NCBI GenBank assembly: GCA_011799875.1
Contig: CM022301.1
Coordinates: 213,549,888-213,613,887 of the forward strand
From: Thinopyrum elongatum
Taxonomy: Eukaryota; Streptophyta; Magnoliopsida; Poales; Poaceae
Length of the DNA: 64,000 bases
Direction of reading: 5' to 3'
In this document: one piece after another, positions 55,428-64,000 of the stretch
How the letters are laid out: every line of letters begins with the position of its first letter
Position numbering within the stretch: position 1 is the first letter of the stretch
Notes under the pieces: generated by a model
The model's input: the letters and a program-made list of their open reading frames with translations, nothing else
Databases searched by the model: none
What the model was told of the DNA's origin: nothing
Translations under genes and position numbers: made by a program

Positions 55428-57194
55428 TGCTGGAAATATGCCCTAGAGGAAATAATAAAGTGGTTATTATTATATTTCCTTGTTCATGATAATCGTTTAT
55501 TATCCATGTTATAATTGTATTGATTGGAAACTCAAATACATGTGTGGATACATAGACAACAACATGTCCCTAGTGAGCCTCTACCAGACTAGCTCGTTGA
55601 TCAAAGATGGCTATGGTTTCCTAGTCATAGACATGAGTTGTCATTTGATAACGGGATCACATCATTAGGCGAATGATGTGATGGACAAGACCCAAACTAT
55701 AAGCGTAGCACATGATCGTATCAAGTTTATTGCTATTGTTTTCTGCATGTCAAGTATATGTTCCTATGACCATGAGATCATGCAACTCACTGACATCGGA
55801 GGAGTACCTTGTGTGTATCAAGTGTTGCAACGTAACTGGGTGACTATAAATATGCTCTACAGGTATCTCCGAGGGTGTCCGTTGGGTGGCATGGATCAAG
55901 ACTGGGATTTGTCACCCCGTATGACGGAGAGGTGTCTCGGGGCCCACTCGGTAATGCAGCATCACAATGAGCTTGCAAGCAATGTGACTAAAGAGTTAGC
56001 CACGGGATTTTGTATTACGGAACGAGTAAAGAGACTTGCCGGTGACGAGATTGAACTAGGTATGGAGATACCGACGATCGAATCTCTGGCAAGTAACATA
56101 CCGATGGACAACGGGAACTGCATACAGGATTAGCTGAATCCTTGGCATCGAGGTTTGACCGATAAAGATCTTCGTAGAATATGTAGGAACCAATATGGAC
56201 ATCTAGGTCCCGCTATTGGTTATTGACCATAGAGGTGTCTCGGTCATGTCTGCATAGTTCTCGAACCCGCAGGGTCTACACACTTAACGTTTGGTGACGA
56301 TCTAAGTATAGTTGAGTTATTATGTTGGTGACCGAAGGTTGTTCGGAGTCCCGGATGAGATCCCGTACATGACGAGGAACTCCGGAGTGGACGGAGGTGA
56401 AGATTGATATATAGGAGAAGGGAAACAAATTCCGGGAGTGTTCCGGGGGGTACCGGGTTATCGTCGAAAGACCGAAAAGGGTTTCGGGGGGCCCCGGCAA
56501 GTGTTGGGGGGCCTCACGGGCCAAGGGAAGGGAGCACACCAGCCCACAAGGGGTTGGGTGCCCCCCTCACCTCAGCCCACCCGGCCAGGGGGTTGGTGTA
56601 CCCCCCCTAGGGAAGCCGCCCCCCTTGCTTGGGAGGAAAGGCTCCTAGGGGGCACCCCCCAAACCCTAGGGCGCCTCCCTTGGTGGCCGCCGCCCCACCT
56701 AGGGGGAAACTCTAGGGCGCCCCTACCTCCTCCCTTCCCCCTATATATAGAGGTGGAGAGGGAGGGCAGCCGGACCCATCCATGCCACGACGCTGCCCTT
56801 CCTCTCCCTCGTAGTTCCTCTCTTTCTCTGTTTGGCTTGGCGAAGCCCTGCTGAGATTGCTCCACCACCACCGCCACCATGCCGTCATGCTGCCGGAGAA
56901 CTTGAGCTACTACTTCACCATCGCTCGCTGGATCGAGGAGGTGACGATGTCATCAAGCCGTACGTGTGTTGAACACGGAGGTGCCGTCCGTTCGGCACTT
57001 GATCGGGAGTTCATGGACGAATCGTGATTGGACCGCGAAGACGTTCGAGTACATCAACCGCGTTTCTTAATGCTTCCGCTTAGCGATCTACAAGGGTATG
57101 TAGATCCAATCTCTCCTCTCGTAGATGTGCATCTCCTAGATTGATCTTGGTGAGCGTAGGAAATTTTTTGTTTCCCATGCAACGTTCCCCAACA
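55428..57194 (+). repeat. 3' LTR of element C
   Basis: 1767 bp, starting TGCTGGAAATATGCC (TGTTGG mutated to TGCTGG) and ending CCCCAACA, preceded by the polypurine tract AAGTGGGAGAT (55417-55427). It is collinear with 45788-47554, with scattered substitutions. Confidence 0.95.
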
Positions 57195-57199
57195 ATATA

Positions 57200-57907
57200 T
57201 TCATGAAAACATAAAGGGTTCAGATCTGAAATCATGGCACTCGGGCCCTAGTGACAAGCATTAAGCATGGCAAAGTCATAGCAACATCAATCTCAGAACA
57301 TAGTGGATACTAGGGATCAAGCCCTAACAAAACTAACTCGATTACATGTTGAATCTCATCCAACCCATCACTGTCCAACAAGCCTACAAAGGATTTACTC
57401 ACTCCCGGTGGTGAGCATCATGAAATTGGTGAGGGAGGAAGGTTGACGATGACGACGACTTAGAATCCTCCTCTCCGGAACCTAGAATGGACTCCAGATC
57501 TGCCCTCCCGATGAAGAACAGGATGTGGCGGCGGCTCCATATCGTAAAACGTGATGATTCCTTCTCTCTCATTTTTTTCTTGGCGAATAGGTACTTATGG
57601 AGTTGGAGTTAGGGTTGCGGGGGCTGCCAGGGGCCCACAAGCCTGCAGGGCGCGCCCCATGGGCTTGTGGTGCCCTGGTGGCCCTCCTCTGGTAGTTTCT
57701 TCCGCTAGTATTTTTTATATATTCTGAAATAATCCTCCATAAATTTTTAGCTCAATCTGAGAACTTTTATTTCTACACAAAAACAACACCATGACAATTC
57801 TGCTAAAAACAGCGTCAGTCCGGGTTAGTTCCATTCAAAGCATGCAAATTAGAGTCCAAAACAAGAGCAAAAGTGTTTGGAAAAGTAGATACGTTTGGGA
57901 CGTATCA
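57200..57907 (-). repeat. 5' LTR of element B, part 2
   Basis: It resumes TTCATGAAAACATAAAGG, as in the left LTR near 24895, and ends GGGACGTATCA at 57907. The outer flank is ATGGC, the partner of ATGGT at 24197-24201. Confidence 0.92.
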
Positions 57908-57912
57908 ATGGC

Positions 57913-58893
57913 CGCTCGCCCATCCTTCACTGTCTTCATTAGGACTTCTTGATGCTCATTGTAGTCTCAATGAAATACTTTAACCTTCATTGCATGTCAA
58001 CTAATCATGTACTTTGCGAGGTAATCTTGAGTAAACTACTTTGGGAACCACTACAAAGGAAAAAAGATTCAGACATTGTTGTCTAACAACTCATTATGGG
58101 GAGTAAAAAGAGAAGGCTATAGAGTCCGTAGTTACCATCCTACAACTCACTTTTGTGTTGGGTTGAGCGTAAACAAATAATTTAATTGTCGTCGTTTGTA
58201 TCTTTTTGCTAACAATCCTTACCAGTTTCCTCACTTGATGTTGGTTCATGAATATCTCATTACCCCATACGCAAAAAGGGTCGAGCCGTGGATCTTTGCC
58301 GAGGACATATGTACCTACAAGCAACAAGTTAATATTAGAAGCTAAAAAGTGTCCGGGCATGGATCTGTATGCACTACACTATGGAACGGATTGAGTATAA
58401 GCCGAGGGATGAAGCTAACCTCGATGGAAAGCGTCGGCCACTCCCATTGTTGTCCTGTGTAAGTACATGGAAAGGCATGATAAGTACAACAGGATTAACA
58501 TCAACCAAATATAGCCATGGTAAACAACATCATCTCCAAATGATAGCTTGAATGTGTTGGTTTCAGCATGTTGTTAAAGCAGAGAAAAAATGGAAGGGAA
58601 TTTTAACTACAACAGGCTTAACAACGACCAAATATTGTAATTCAAACTTGTATTGTTGAAAATGAATAGAACATAGCTCATGCTTATACATCGCACTGGA
58701 TAAATGTGTAAAACTGAAATAAAGGGCATGTGTTAACTACACCAGGCATAACAGGTACCAAATATAGCCGTTCAAACTGGTATTGATGAAATCGACCTGC
58801 ACAGTTCATACTTGCACATAATGAACATCACATTGTGAATAACTGAAATAAATAAGGAATATATGCTCATTATAACAACCAAATATAGCCATT
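57913..58893. other. Host sequence right of element B, with an exon-like fragment
   Basis: Continuation of the sequence interrupted at 24201. On the minus strand an open piece starts at 58314 after a consensus acceptor (TTGCTTGTAG) and reads GTYVLGKDPRLDPFCVWGNE, then NQHQVRKLVRIVSKK, to a stop at 58094. It looks like a genuine exon of a multi-copy plant protein or transposon passenger, but I cannot name the family. The rest has short imperfect repeats containing ACCAAATATAG. Confidence 0.4.
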
Positions 58894-59158
58894 GAAAACT
58901 GACAAAGGCTCACTACAACCAACCTAACAAGCAAATACAAATAAACAAGGCATCTGCTTGAAAACTGGACAGAGGCTCATTGCAACCAACCTAACAAGCT
59001 AATACAGATAAACAAGGCATCTGCTTGAAAACTAGACAAAGGCTCACTGCAACCAACCTAACAAGCAAATATAGATAAACAAGGCATCTGCTTGAAAACT
59101 GGACAAATGACCACTGCAACCAACCTAACAACCAAATACAGATAAACAAGGCATCTAC
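58894..59158. repeat. Tandem repeat, four units of 65-67 bp
   Basis: Units at 58894-58959, 58960-59026, 59027-59093 and 59094-59158 each begin GAAAACTG and contain ACAAAGGCTCACTGCAACC-type sequence, CAACCTAACAAG and ATAAACAAGGCATCTGCTT. They differ by a few substitutions. Non-coding. Confidence 0.92.
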
Positions 59159-59160
59159 TC

Positions 59161-59215
59161 ACTACTAGTAGAATCCCCGTGCGTTGCTACGGGCTTTACA
59201 AAAAATATTGGTTGT
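59161..59215. other. Possible transposon terminus
   Basis: CACTACTAGTAGAATCCCCG followed by a G+C-rich TGCGTTGCTACGGGC resembles a recurrent grass repeat end and begins with the CACTA pentamer. It lies exactly after the 66-bp repeat array. No partner end is in the window, so the class is unresolved. Confidence 0.3.
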
Positions 59216-60434
59216 AGCTATTTTTAACTTTTTACTGGTTCCATATGTTAACATAATGCATGTTAAATTTTATAGCTATACAAAAGATAGTTAGTAATAG
59301 ACAAAAAATACTTAAAATCCTTTCAATAAGAAAATGTAATTTAACTACGTGTACATAGAAAGACTTATCAGATCTGATGCAAAAAATAAAGTAAGTGGTA
59401 CAGAAACGTGATAGCACTTGGATGCCTTTTATGCTTAAGATCGACCGTCTCACGAATCTGGTCCGTTGTTATTATCCATTAATTAAATACAACACATGGA
59501 GGATTTTGAACCCTTCAAACAAATGCTCCAATGTACTACTACAACCAGAAACTTGATTGCATTATGCAATTGCCTAGAAAACTATTACATACGAAATTAG
59601 GGACTTAGAACCATGCCATTTAGGAACCATGGAAACACAAAATATTTGAGCCCTTCCGCATCTATTATTCATAGCTCACAATATTTTGGACATACCTCAT
59701 CTACTTTTCTTGGCTCAAAAGTATCTACTTTTCTTGGCACAAAAGTATCGAGGTCCCTCTGGCTGGGCTCAACTTCTAGGATATTTTTTCTTTGAAGGCC
59801 AGGAAAACAGTCATCCAATATCCGATATGATTGTTGGTGATTGTAAATGATACTTATAATTACTTGATGTTTTCATGAACAATATGTAAGTAGTAAAGTA
59901 TTTATAATCAACATCTTTCATTTACCATCTCCTCATCTCGGGTGCAACTGCAGTAGCTTGATCTAACAACACCCTACTGGAAGATAGTCACATAATGTGC
60001 TTTAATTAGAAACACAACAATCAAGAATTACGCAATCACAATGAATGTGATAATTTAAGTTCAAAAATAATGAATAATGTGATATTGTTTAACAATAGGT
60101 TTTGCTCTTAGCATGGTAACCATTCCAATGACCATTGCGCACAACTTCAACCTTTCTGGATCTCTAGACATTAGATAGCCCCATGTAAATTGCATACATG
60201 TAATCCTTGTAAATATTTTTGCCCAGTAGGCTTTTAACCAACTATTTTTTATGAAAATGCTAGTTAAGTGAATGATAACATTGTGAGTTGATTCATGGTA
60301 AGATTATGCCAACTTTCACAAGTATATCAGCAAGACCACTCCATCTAGGAGATTCCCTAAGAAGAAAATCCTATTCTACACATATAGCAAACCTGCATCA
60401 TATAACACTAAAAATTAATGATTGACATTCCACT
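59216..60434. other. AT-rich sequence, no gene supported
   Basis: Short frames only. 59700-59749 holds a direct repeat of about 25 bp (CTACTTTTCTTGGC.CAAAAGTAT twice). Nothing else is recognised. Confidence 0.4.
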
Positions 60435-60943
60435 TGAGTTTATATTTTGTTCCATCCATATACATGGTATATAATATTGCATTTAAAAATCTAAATTTGT
60501 ATCATTATTAGCAGCAAATATTGCATCATACTAATTTAAATAAGCCAAACTCAGAGCATGAAATTATGCCGTGGATCATGTTCTACTGAAGAAAAAATAA
60601 CCCCGAGGTTTATAGATCTGATTCAAGTGGAATAAGGAGGTATCAAATGAATGAATGAATCACGCAACATATCATTGCTACAAGGGAACCCATCAGTCTC
60701 CTTCTCGCTGGCGTCGAGGAACCCCATTTGGCTATTTTCTCCGCCCCCGCCCTCAACATCTTGTATAACATGTCCTCTGTCGCCCTTGATGTCTTCTCCG
60801 CCAGCGCCATCGCAAAGCCATGGCAACCATGTTTCACTTCATGCCTCACGTATCACAAGTACTATTACTCAGCCATGCATATGAGTGAAGTATAGGAATG
60901 GATCTCTATTACAGTAATATGCACACAACATAATTAGTTTTGC
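60435..60943. repeat. Local segmental duplication, copy 1
   Basis: 509 bp, repeated in direct orientation at 62072-62571. On the minus strand it holds an open exon-like frame (60849-60643) with FAMALAEKTSRATEDMLYKM and LRAGAEKIAKWGSS, which is Ala- and Lys-rich and helical-looking. The frame is broken by stops in copy 2. I do not recognise the protein. Confidence 0.85.
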
Positions 60944-62071
60944 TGCGTGACAGGGAGGGTTATATCATCCCTATACACCATTGACAAGACCGCATTGACC
61001 ACCTCTGGTATGGCTGTTGGGATGATTAACAATGACTCAAAACAGAGAAGGGGAGGCAGATTTGCATTACTATATTGTTCACTCTCCTAACTAATTGACA
61101 TATGAGCTACCATGGCCAATCATATAACCACTCGTCTGAAATCCAGCTAAAAGTGTAAAGAAAGGACTGCGCTCAAATTCTCATTCCTATGAACACCCCA
61201 AACCTGTACATAAGTGATCATAAATAAGGTCATGACAACATCAAATTAATGCAATACTCCAGGTATTGTCCAAAGGCCCACTAATTTAGTAGCAGCCCGT
61301 TCATGGATTTCCCAATCCTGACCCTTTCTACAAATTAACATAGATATTGACGAGAATCTAGTTGTTACAGTCGGTTTAAGCAATATAATAGCTATGTGGA
61401 GGTCATTGGCAGCCCTGACACCCCTGTCTGACTTCAGTGAAGCCCTTGAGCTCCTCCTCCAAAATACCACAAAATATACCAACTTTGAAGATTACCCTTT
61501 CTATAGACATAACTAAGTTTTGACTTACATAGATCTGAAGCTGCACAATTCCAAATAAAATCAATGCTTGGGAGATGACTTACCTTCAATATGACTCTGG
61601 TAGTTGTCATTGAGCCTTTCACTACTGATGATGTGATGAGTTGCCTTTTTGTGAGGTGCGTCCCAATTTAAGTTTTGTTCAGAATTGCATGCTAAGTAGA
61701 TCATAGAAACAAAAATTTGTAGTTCTGAATCCTACAATCTGAAGGAATTTTTTTTTGAAGTAATGGACTATATACACAAACTCCAAATCTCTAAGAAATT
61801 CCTGTCAGTAAAAGATGCTCTTACACTGTTGGACAGTATATCCTTCAAAAACACATACAGTTCCGTGCCCAAAAAAAACCTACAAGTCTTCCAGCACAGC
61901 AGCAACTCTATCTTTTCCTTGTTCACCATATACCCATGCAAGAACTCCGCAAGGTACGCATCCACCTCCCTCTCCAGCAAGAACTTGAGTGACTACCTCT
62001 CCTCAGACTCCAGCTTCCTGCACCTCAAGGACATATCAGAAAAATTTAGAAACCACATAAACCAGAGTACA
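60944..62071. other. Spacer with an exon-like fragment on the minus strand
   Basis: At about 62025-61770 on the minus strand, after an acceptor-like GAGGTGCAG, a frame reads KLESEER, stop, SLKFLLEREVDAYLAEFLHG, YMVNKEKIELLLCW. It looks coding but broken and is not recognised. The remainder has no supportable feature. Confidence 0.3.
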
Positions 62072-62571
62072 TGAGTTTATATTTCGTTCCATCCATATAC
62101 ATGGTATATAATATTGCATTTAAAAATCTAAACTTGTATAATTATTAGCAGCAAATATTGCATCATACTAAATTAAATAAGCCAAACTCAGAGCATGAAA
62201 TTATGCCCTGGGTCATGTTCTACTAAAGAAGAAAAAACCCGAGGTTTATAGATCTGATTCAAGTGGAATAAGGAGGGATCAAACGAATGAATGAATCACA
62301 CAACATCTCATTGCTACAAGGGAACCCATCGGCCTCCTTCTTGCTGGAACCCCATTTGGCTATTTCCTCCACCCCCGCCCTCAACATCTTCTATAACATG
62401 TCCTCTATCGCCCTTGACGTCTTCTCCGCCAGCGTCATCGCAAAGACATGTCAACCATGTTTCACTTTACACATCACGTATCACAAGTACTACTACTCAA
62501 CCATGCATATGAATGAAGTATAGGAATGGATCTATATTACAGTAATATCTACACAACATAATTAGTTTTGC
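62072..62571. repeat. Local segmental duplication, copy 2
   Basis: 500 bp, collinear with 60435-60943 with scattered substitutions and a deletion of the bases corresponding to GCGTCGAGGAACC near 60709 of copy 1. The minus-strand frame of copy 1 is interrupted here. Confidence 0.85.
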
Positions 62572-62718
62572 CGAGTAACACTTGTATATTTGAATTTTGG
62601 AGAGTATTACAAATCACCAAAAACTGTATCAGAAGCTATTAATCAATATTTTGTCTACAGTAGACCTACGTTCCATCTGGCAAACTCTCGACATGGTTGA
62701 AATTTTTGATTGGTATAC

Positions 62719-62999
62719 ATTGTCATGGCTGACAATCTCCCACGGGCTAAAGTTCTCAAAAGTGTTAAACATCATAGCTATTATGGATTTTCGAGATAAA
62801 AAAGATTGTAAGATTGTCATGGCTGACAATCTCCCACAGACTAAAGCTCTCAAAAGTGTTAAACGTCATAGTTATTATGGATTTTCTAGATAAAAAGATT
62901 GTAAGATTGTCATGGCTGACAATCTCCCACAGGATAAAGCTCCCAAAAGTGTTAAACATCATAGTTATTATGGATTTCCTAGATAAAAAAGTTTGTGAG
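62719..62999. repeat. Tandem repeat, three units of 93-94 bp with a dyad
   Basis: Units 62719-62812, 62813-62905 and 62906-62999 contain GATTGTCATGGCTGACAATC (an 8-bp inverted repeat around TGGC; first unit CATTGTCA), CTCCCACAG, CAAAAGTGTTAAACATCATAG and TTATTATGGATTTTC. High similarity indicates a recent expansion. Non-coding. Confidence 0.92.
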
Positions 63000-63580
63000 G
63001 AATGTTATGTACATGTAGGGATGGTACGTCAAGTCAATGTTAAGCTTCTTTCGCATTCCATGAACCCATAACTCAGCTTCGGGTAACAAATCTAAGTTCA
63101 TATTAAGTGATGGTGTGTAATAGAGGACAATGTATGTCCAAACTTGTAGACCCTAATGATCTGCTCACAGTGATATAGTAAACAACTGATTTCCAATTCT
63201 TCTTTACCAATAATCTGCAACCAACCCGTGTATTTAGGTATAAATTTTTTTCTATAAATATCCATACTAATTTGCTGAGTTCTAAGACATGCAAAAGATA
63301 CTTTCAACAGGGGTACAATATTAATCAAGATAAATTTATGGCTTCAGATCTAATACTATAGTGGTTCTCTCGCATAGTGCACGTTGTAAGGTTTATATAT
63401 TTTTTGTTTAGTTTAATAGTGGATAAAAAAATCTAAGCCACCCAACCAAATTTGTGAACCGCTCTACAAAATCCAAACAAAACTTAGTACTTCAATTAGA
63501 CAATTTCATAATCAAACAAAGCATCAATTAAATAGTGTTAGTCCCAAGTGTACGAATCACTTACAACAAAGCTCGCTCAC
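63000..63580. other. AT-rich sequence, no gene supported
   Basis: Short overlapping frames without motifs. It separates the 94-bp repeat array from the phosphorylase-like exon and would be intron-like if that exon belonged to a larger relic. Confidence 0.35.
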
Positions 63581-63734
63581 CCATCCAGCTACGCCATCAA
63601 TCTCGTATCCAAACTTCTTCACAGCCTCTGTGTAGTCACTGGTGATGTCGAGGTTGCCCAATGTTGTTGGTTAGAATGCGGGCCTGCAGGTAATCCATGA
63701 ACAGGTTGTAGTTCTGCTTGGGATCAATCTTTGG
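63581..63734 (-). pseudogene. Alpha-glucan (starch) phosphorylase exon fragment, frameshifted
   Basis: On the minus strand the exon reads IDPKQNYNLFMDYLQARILT, then NNIG. After one extra G near 63660 it continues as NLDITSDYTEAVKKFGYEID and GVAG, followed by a splice-donor-like GTGAGC (63575-63580). It lines up with the conserved N-terminal region of plant glucan phosphorylases (DPKQ.YYLS.E.LQGR.LTN..GNL, then EA..K.GYE...VAGQ), including the exon end after VAG-Q/W. The enzyme phosphorolyses alpha-1,4-glucans to glucose-1-phosphate. Key residues are substituted (LQGR to LQAR) and no further exon is found, so it is a gene relic or a transposon-captured exon. Identification is by eye. Confidence 0.6.
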
Positions 63735-64000
63735 TACGTGTCAATCTGTCTAGTAGAAGAGTGATCTAAACTCATATATCAAATACCCTGCTCTAAACAA
63801 ACTCATGTGAGAAAATGAATATAGGAAGTGTAAATTAGTAGCAGTAAGAATTGTAAGAAGCCCTCGGCTCAAACTATAATATAGCTAAAAAATTAATTAA
63901 TTTAACAGTTGTGATATATATGAATTAAACAATCACTTGATCAAAGATTCAATAGTTGGAACACTACAATTTTCTTTATATGGACATATACTAAAGACAA
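63735..64000. other. AT-rich right edge, nothing recognised
   Basis: No open frame or repeat of note up to the end of the window. Confidence 0.4.

Larger units (their letters stand above)
45788..57194 (+). mobile_element. Element C: Angela/BARE-1/WIS-type Copia retrotransposon in the LTR of B
   Basis: LTRs at 45788-47554 and 55428-57194 are each exactly 1767 bp. The TSD ATATA is perfect (45783-45787, 57195-57199). The LTR start TGTTGGAAATATGCCCTAG and end GTTCCCCAACA are diagnostic of the group. Order is gag, protease, integrase, RT, RNase H. Without the Harbinger insertion it is 8.6 kb, the normal size. All ORFs contain stops or frameshifts. It is related to A but in opposite orientation and with different LTR ends. 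Confidence 0.96.
24202..57907 (-). mobile_element. Element B: Athila-type Gypsy retrotransposon lacking RT/integrase, minus strand, heavily nested
   Basis: LTRs are 24202-25587 and 45097-57907, the latter split by element C. The 5' LTR is on the right, followed on the minus strand by a tRNA-Asp primer site, a gag ORF, a DLGA-type protease, a further ORF and a long non-coding tail. No RT, RNase H or integrase is left between protease and 3' LTR, so it is non-autonomous or deleted. Without nested elements it is about 9.5 kb. The order, the tRNA-Asp primer and the long 3' region fit the Athila lineage (Sabrina or WHAM-like; family name tentative). Confidence 0.88.

Noticed and set aside
58894..59158. 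Regularly spaced repeats that could suggest a CRISPR array
   Set aside because: Units are contiguous 65-67-bp tandem repeats without unique spacers, in plant nuclear DNA.

Overview
The window is plant nuclear DNA from a large, repeat-rich grass genome, almost certainly Triticeae (wheat, Aegilops, rye or barley group). The evidence is an Au-type SINE with a 14-bp target duplication, a Stowaway MITE, Copia elements with Angela/BARE-1/WIS-type LTRs, an Athila-type Gypsy element with a tRNA-Asp primer site, and a PIF/Harbinger element carrying the SANT/Myb-like ORF1. I see no intact host gene, rRNA, tRNA gene or CRISPR array. About 50 kb (7.6-57.9 kb) is one nest of transposable elements whose borders I could place to the base from target-site duplications (TSDs).

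Layout. 1-1219 is the start of a Copia-type LTR on the minus strand that runs off the left edge. 1220-3648 is low-copy-looking sequence without a supportable gene. 3649-5047 is a patch of small elements: a LINE-like 3' end, a Mutator-like inverted-repeat element, and inside it a Stowaway MITE and an Au SINE. 5416-5989 is a diverged tandem duplication. 6000-7641, 23754-24196 and 57913 onward appear to be pieces of one host sequence, CACTA-like at 7076-7641 and 23754-24196, split by two large insertions.

Insertion A (7642-23748, TSD gtgtg) is a minus-strand Copia element whose gag is split by a 7.3-kb LARD-type element (13008-20346, TSD gtgtt). Insertion B (24202-57907, TSD atggt/atggc) is a minus-strand Athila-type Gypsy element lacking RT and integrase. 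B received a Mutator-type MITE (30084-31741, 9-bp TSD), a plus-strand Gypsy element D (31795-42882) and, in its right LTR, a plus-strand Copia element C (45788-57194, TSD atata). D received a small gag-protease element E (38679-41949, TSD atttg). C received a PIF/Harbinger element (51394-54186, TSD TTA). This gives a relative chronology: host, then A and B; then LARD in A, and MULE, D and C in B; then E in D and Harbinger in C.

All the coding regions except the LARD ORF are broken by stops, frameshifts or insertions. The most unusual object is E. Both of its ends are the same U5 LTR end in inverted orientation, because its 5' LTR is replaced by a 200-bp fold-back of R-U5, yet it has a perfect 5-bp TSD. 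This looks like integration of a cDNA made by snap-back self-priming of strong-stop DNA.

The right flank (57.9-64 kb) is AT-rich and holds three tandem-repeat or duplication systems, a few exon-like fragments and, at 63581-63734 on the minus strand, one frameshifted exon that resembles plant alpha-glucan (starch) phosphorylase.
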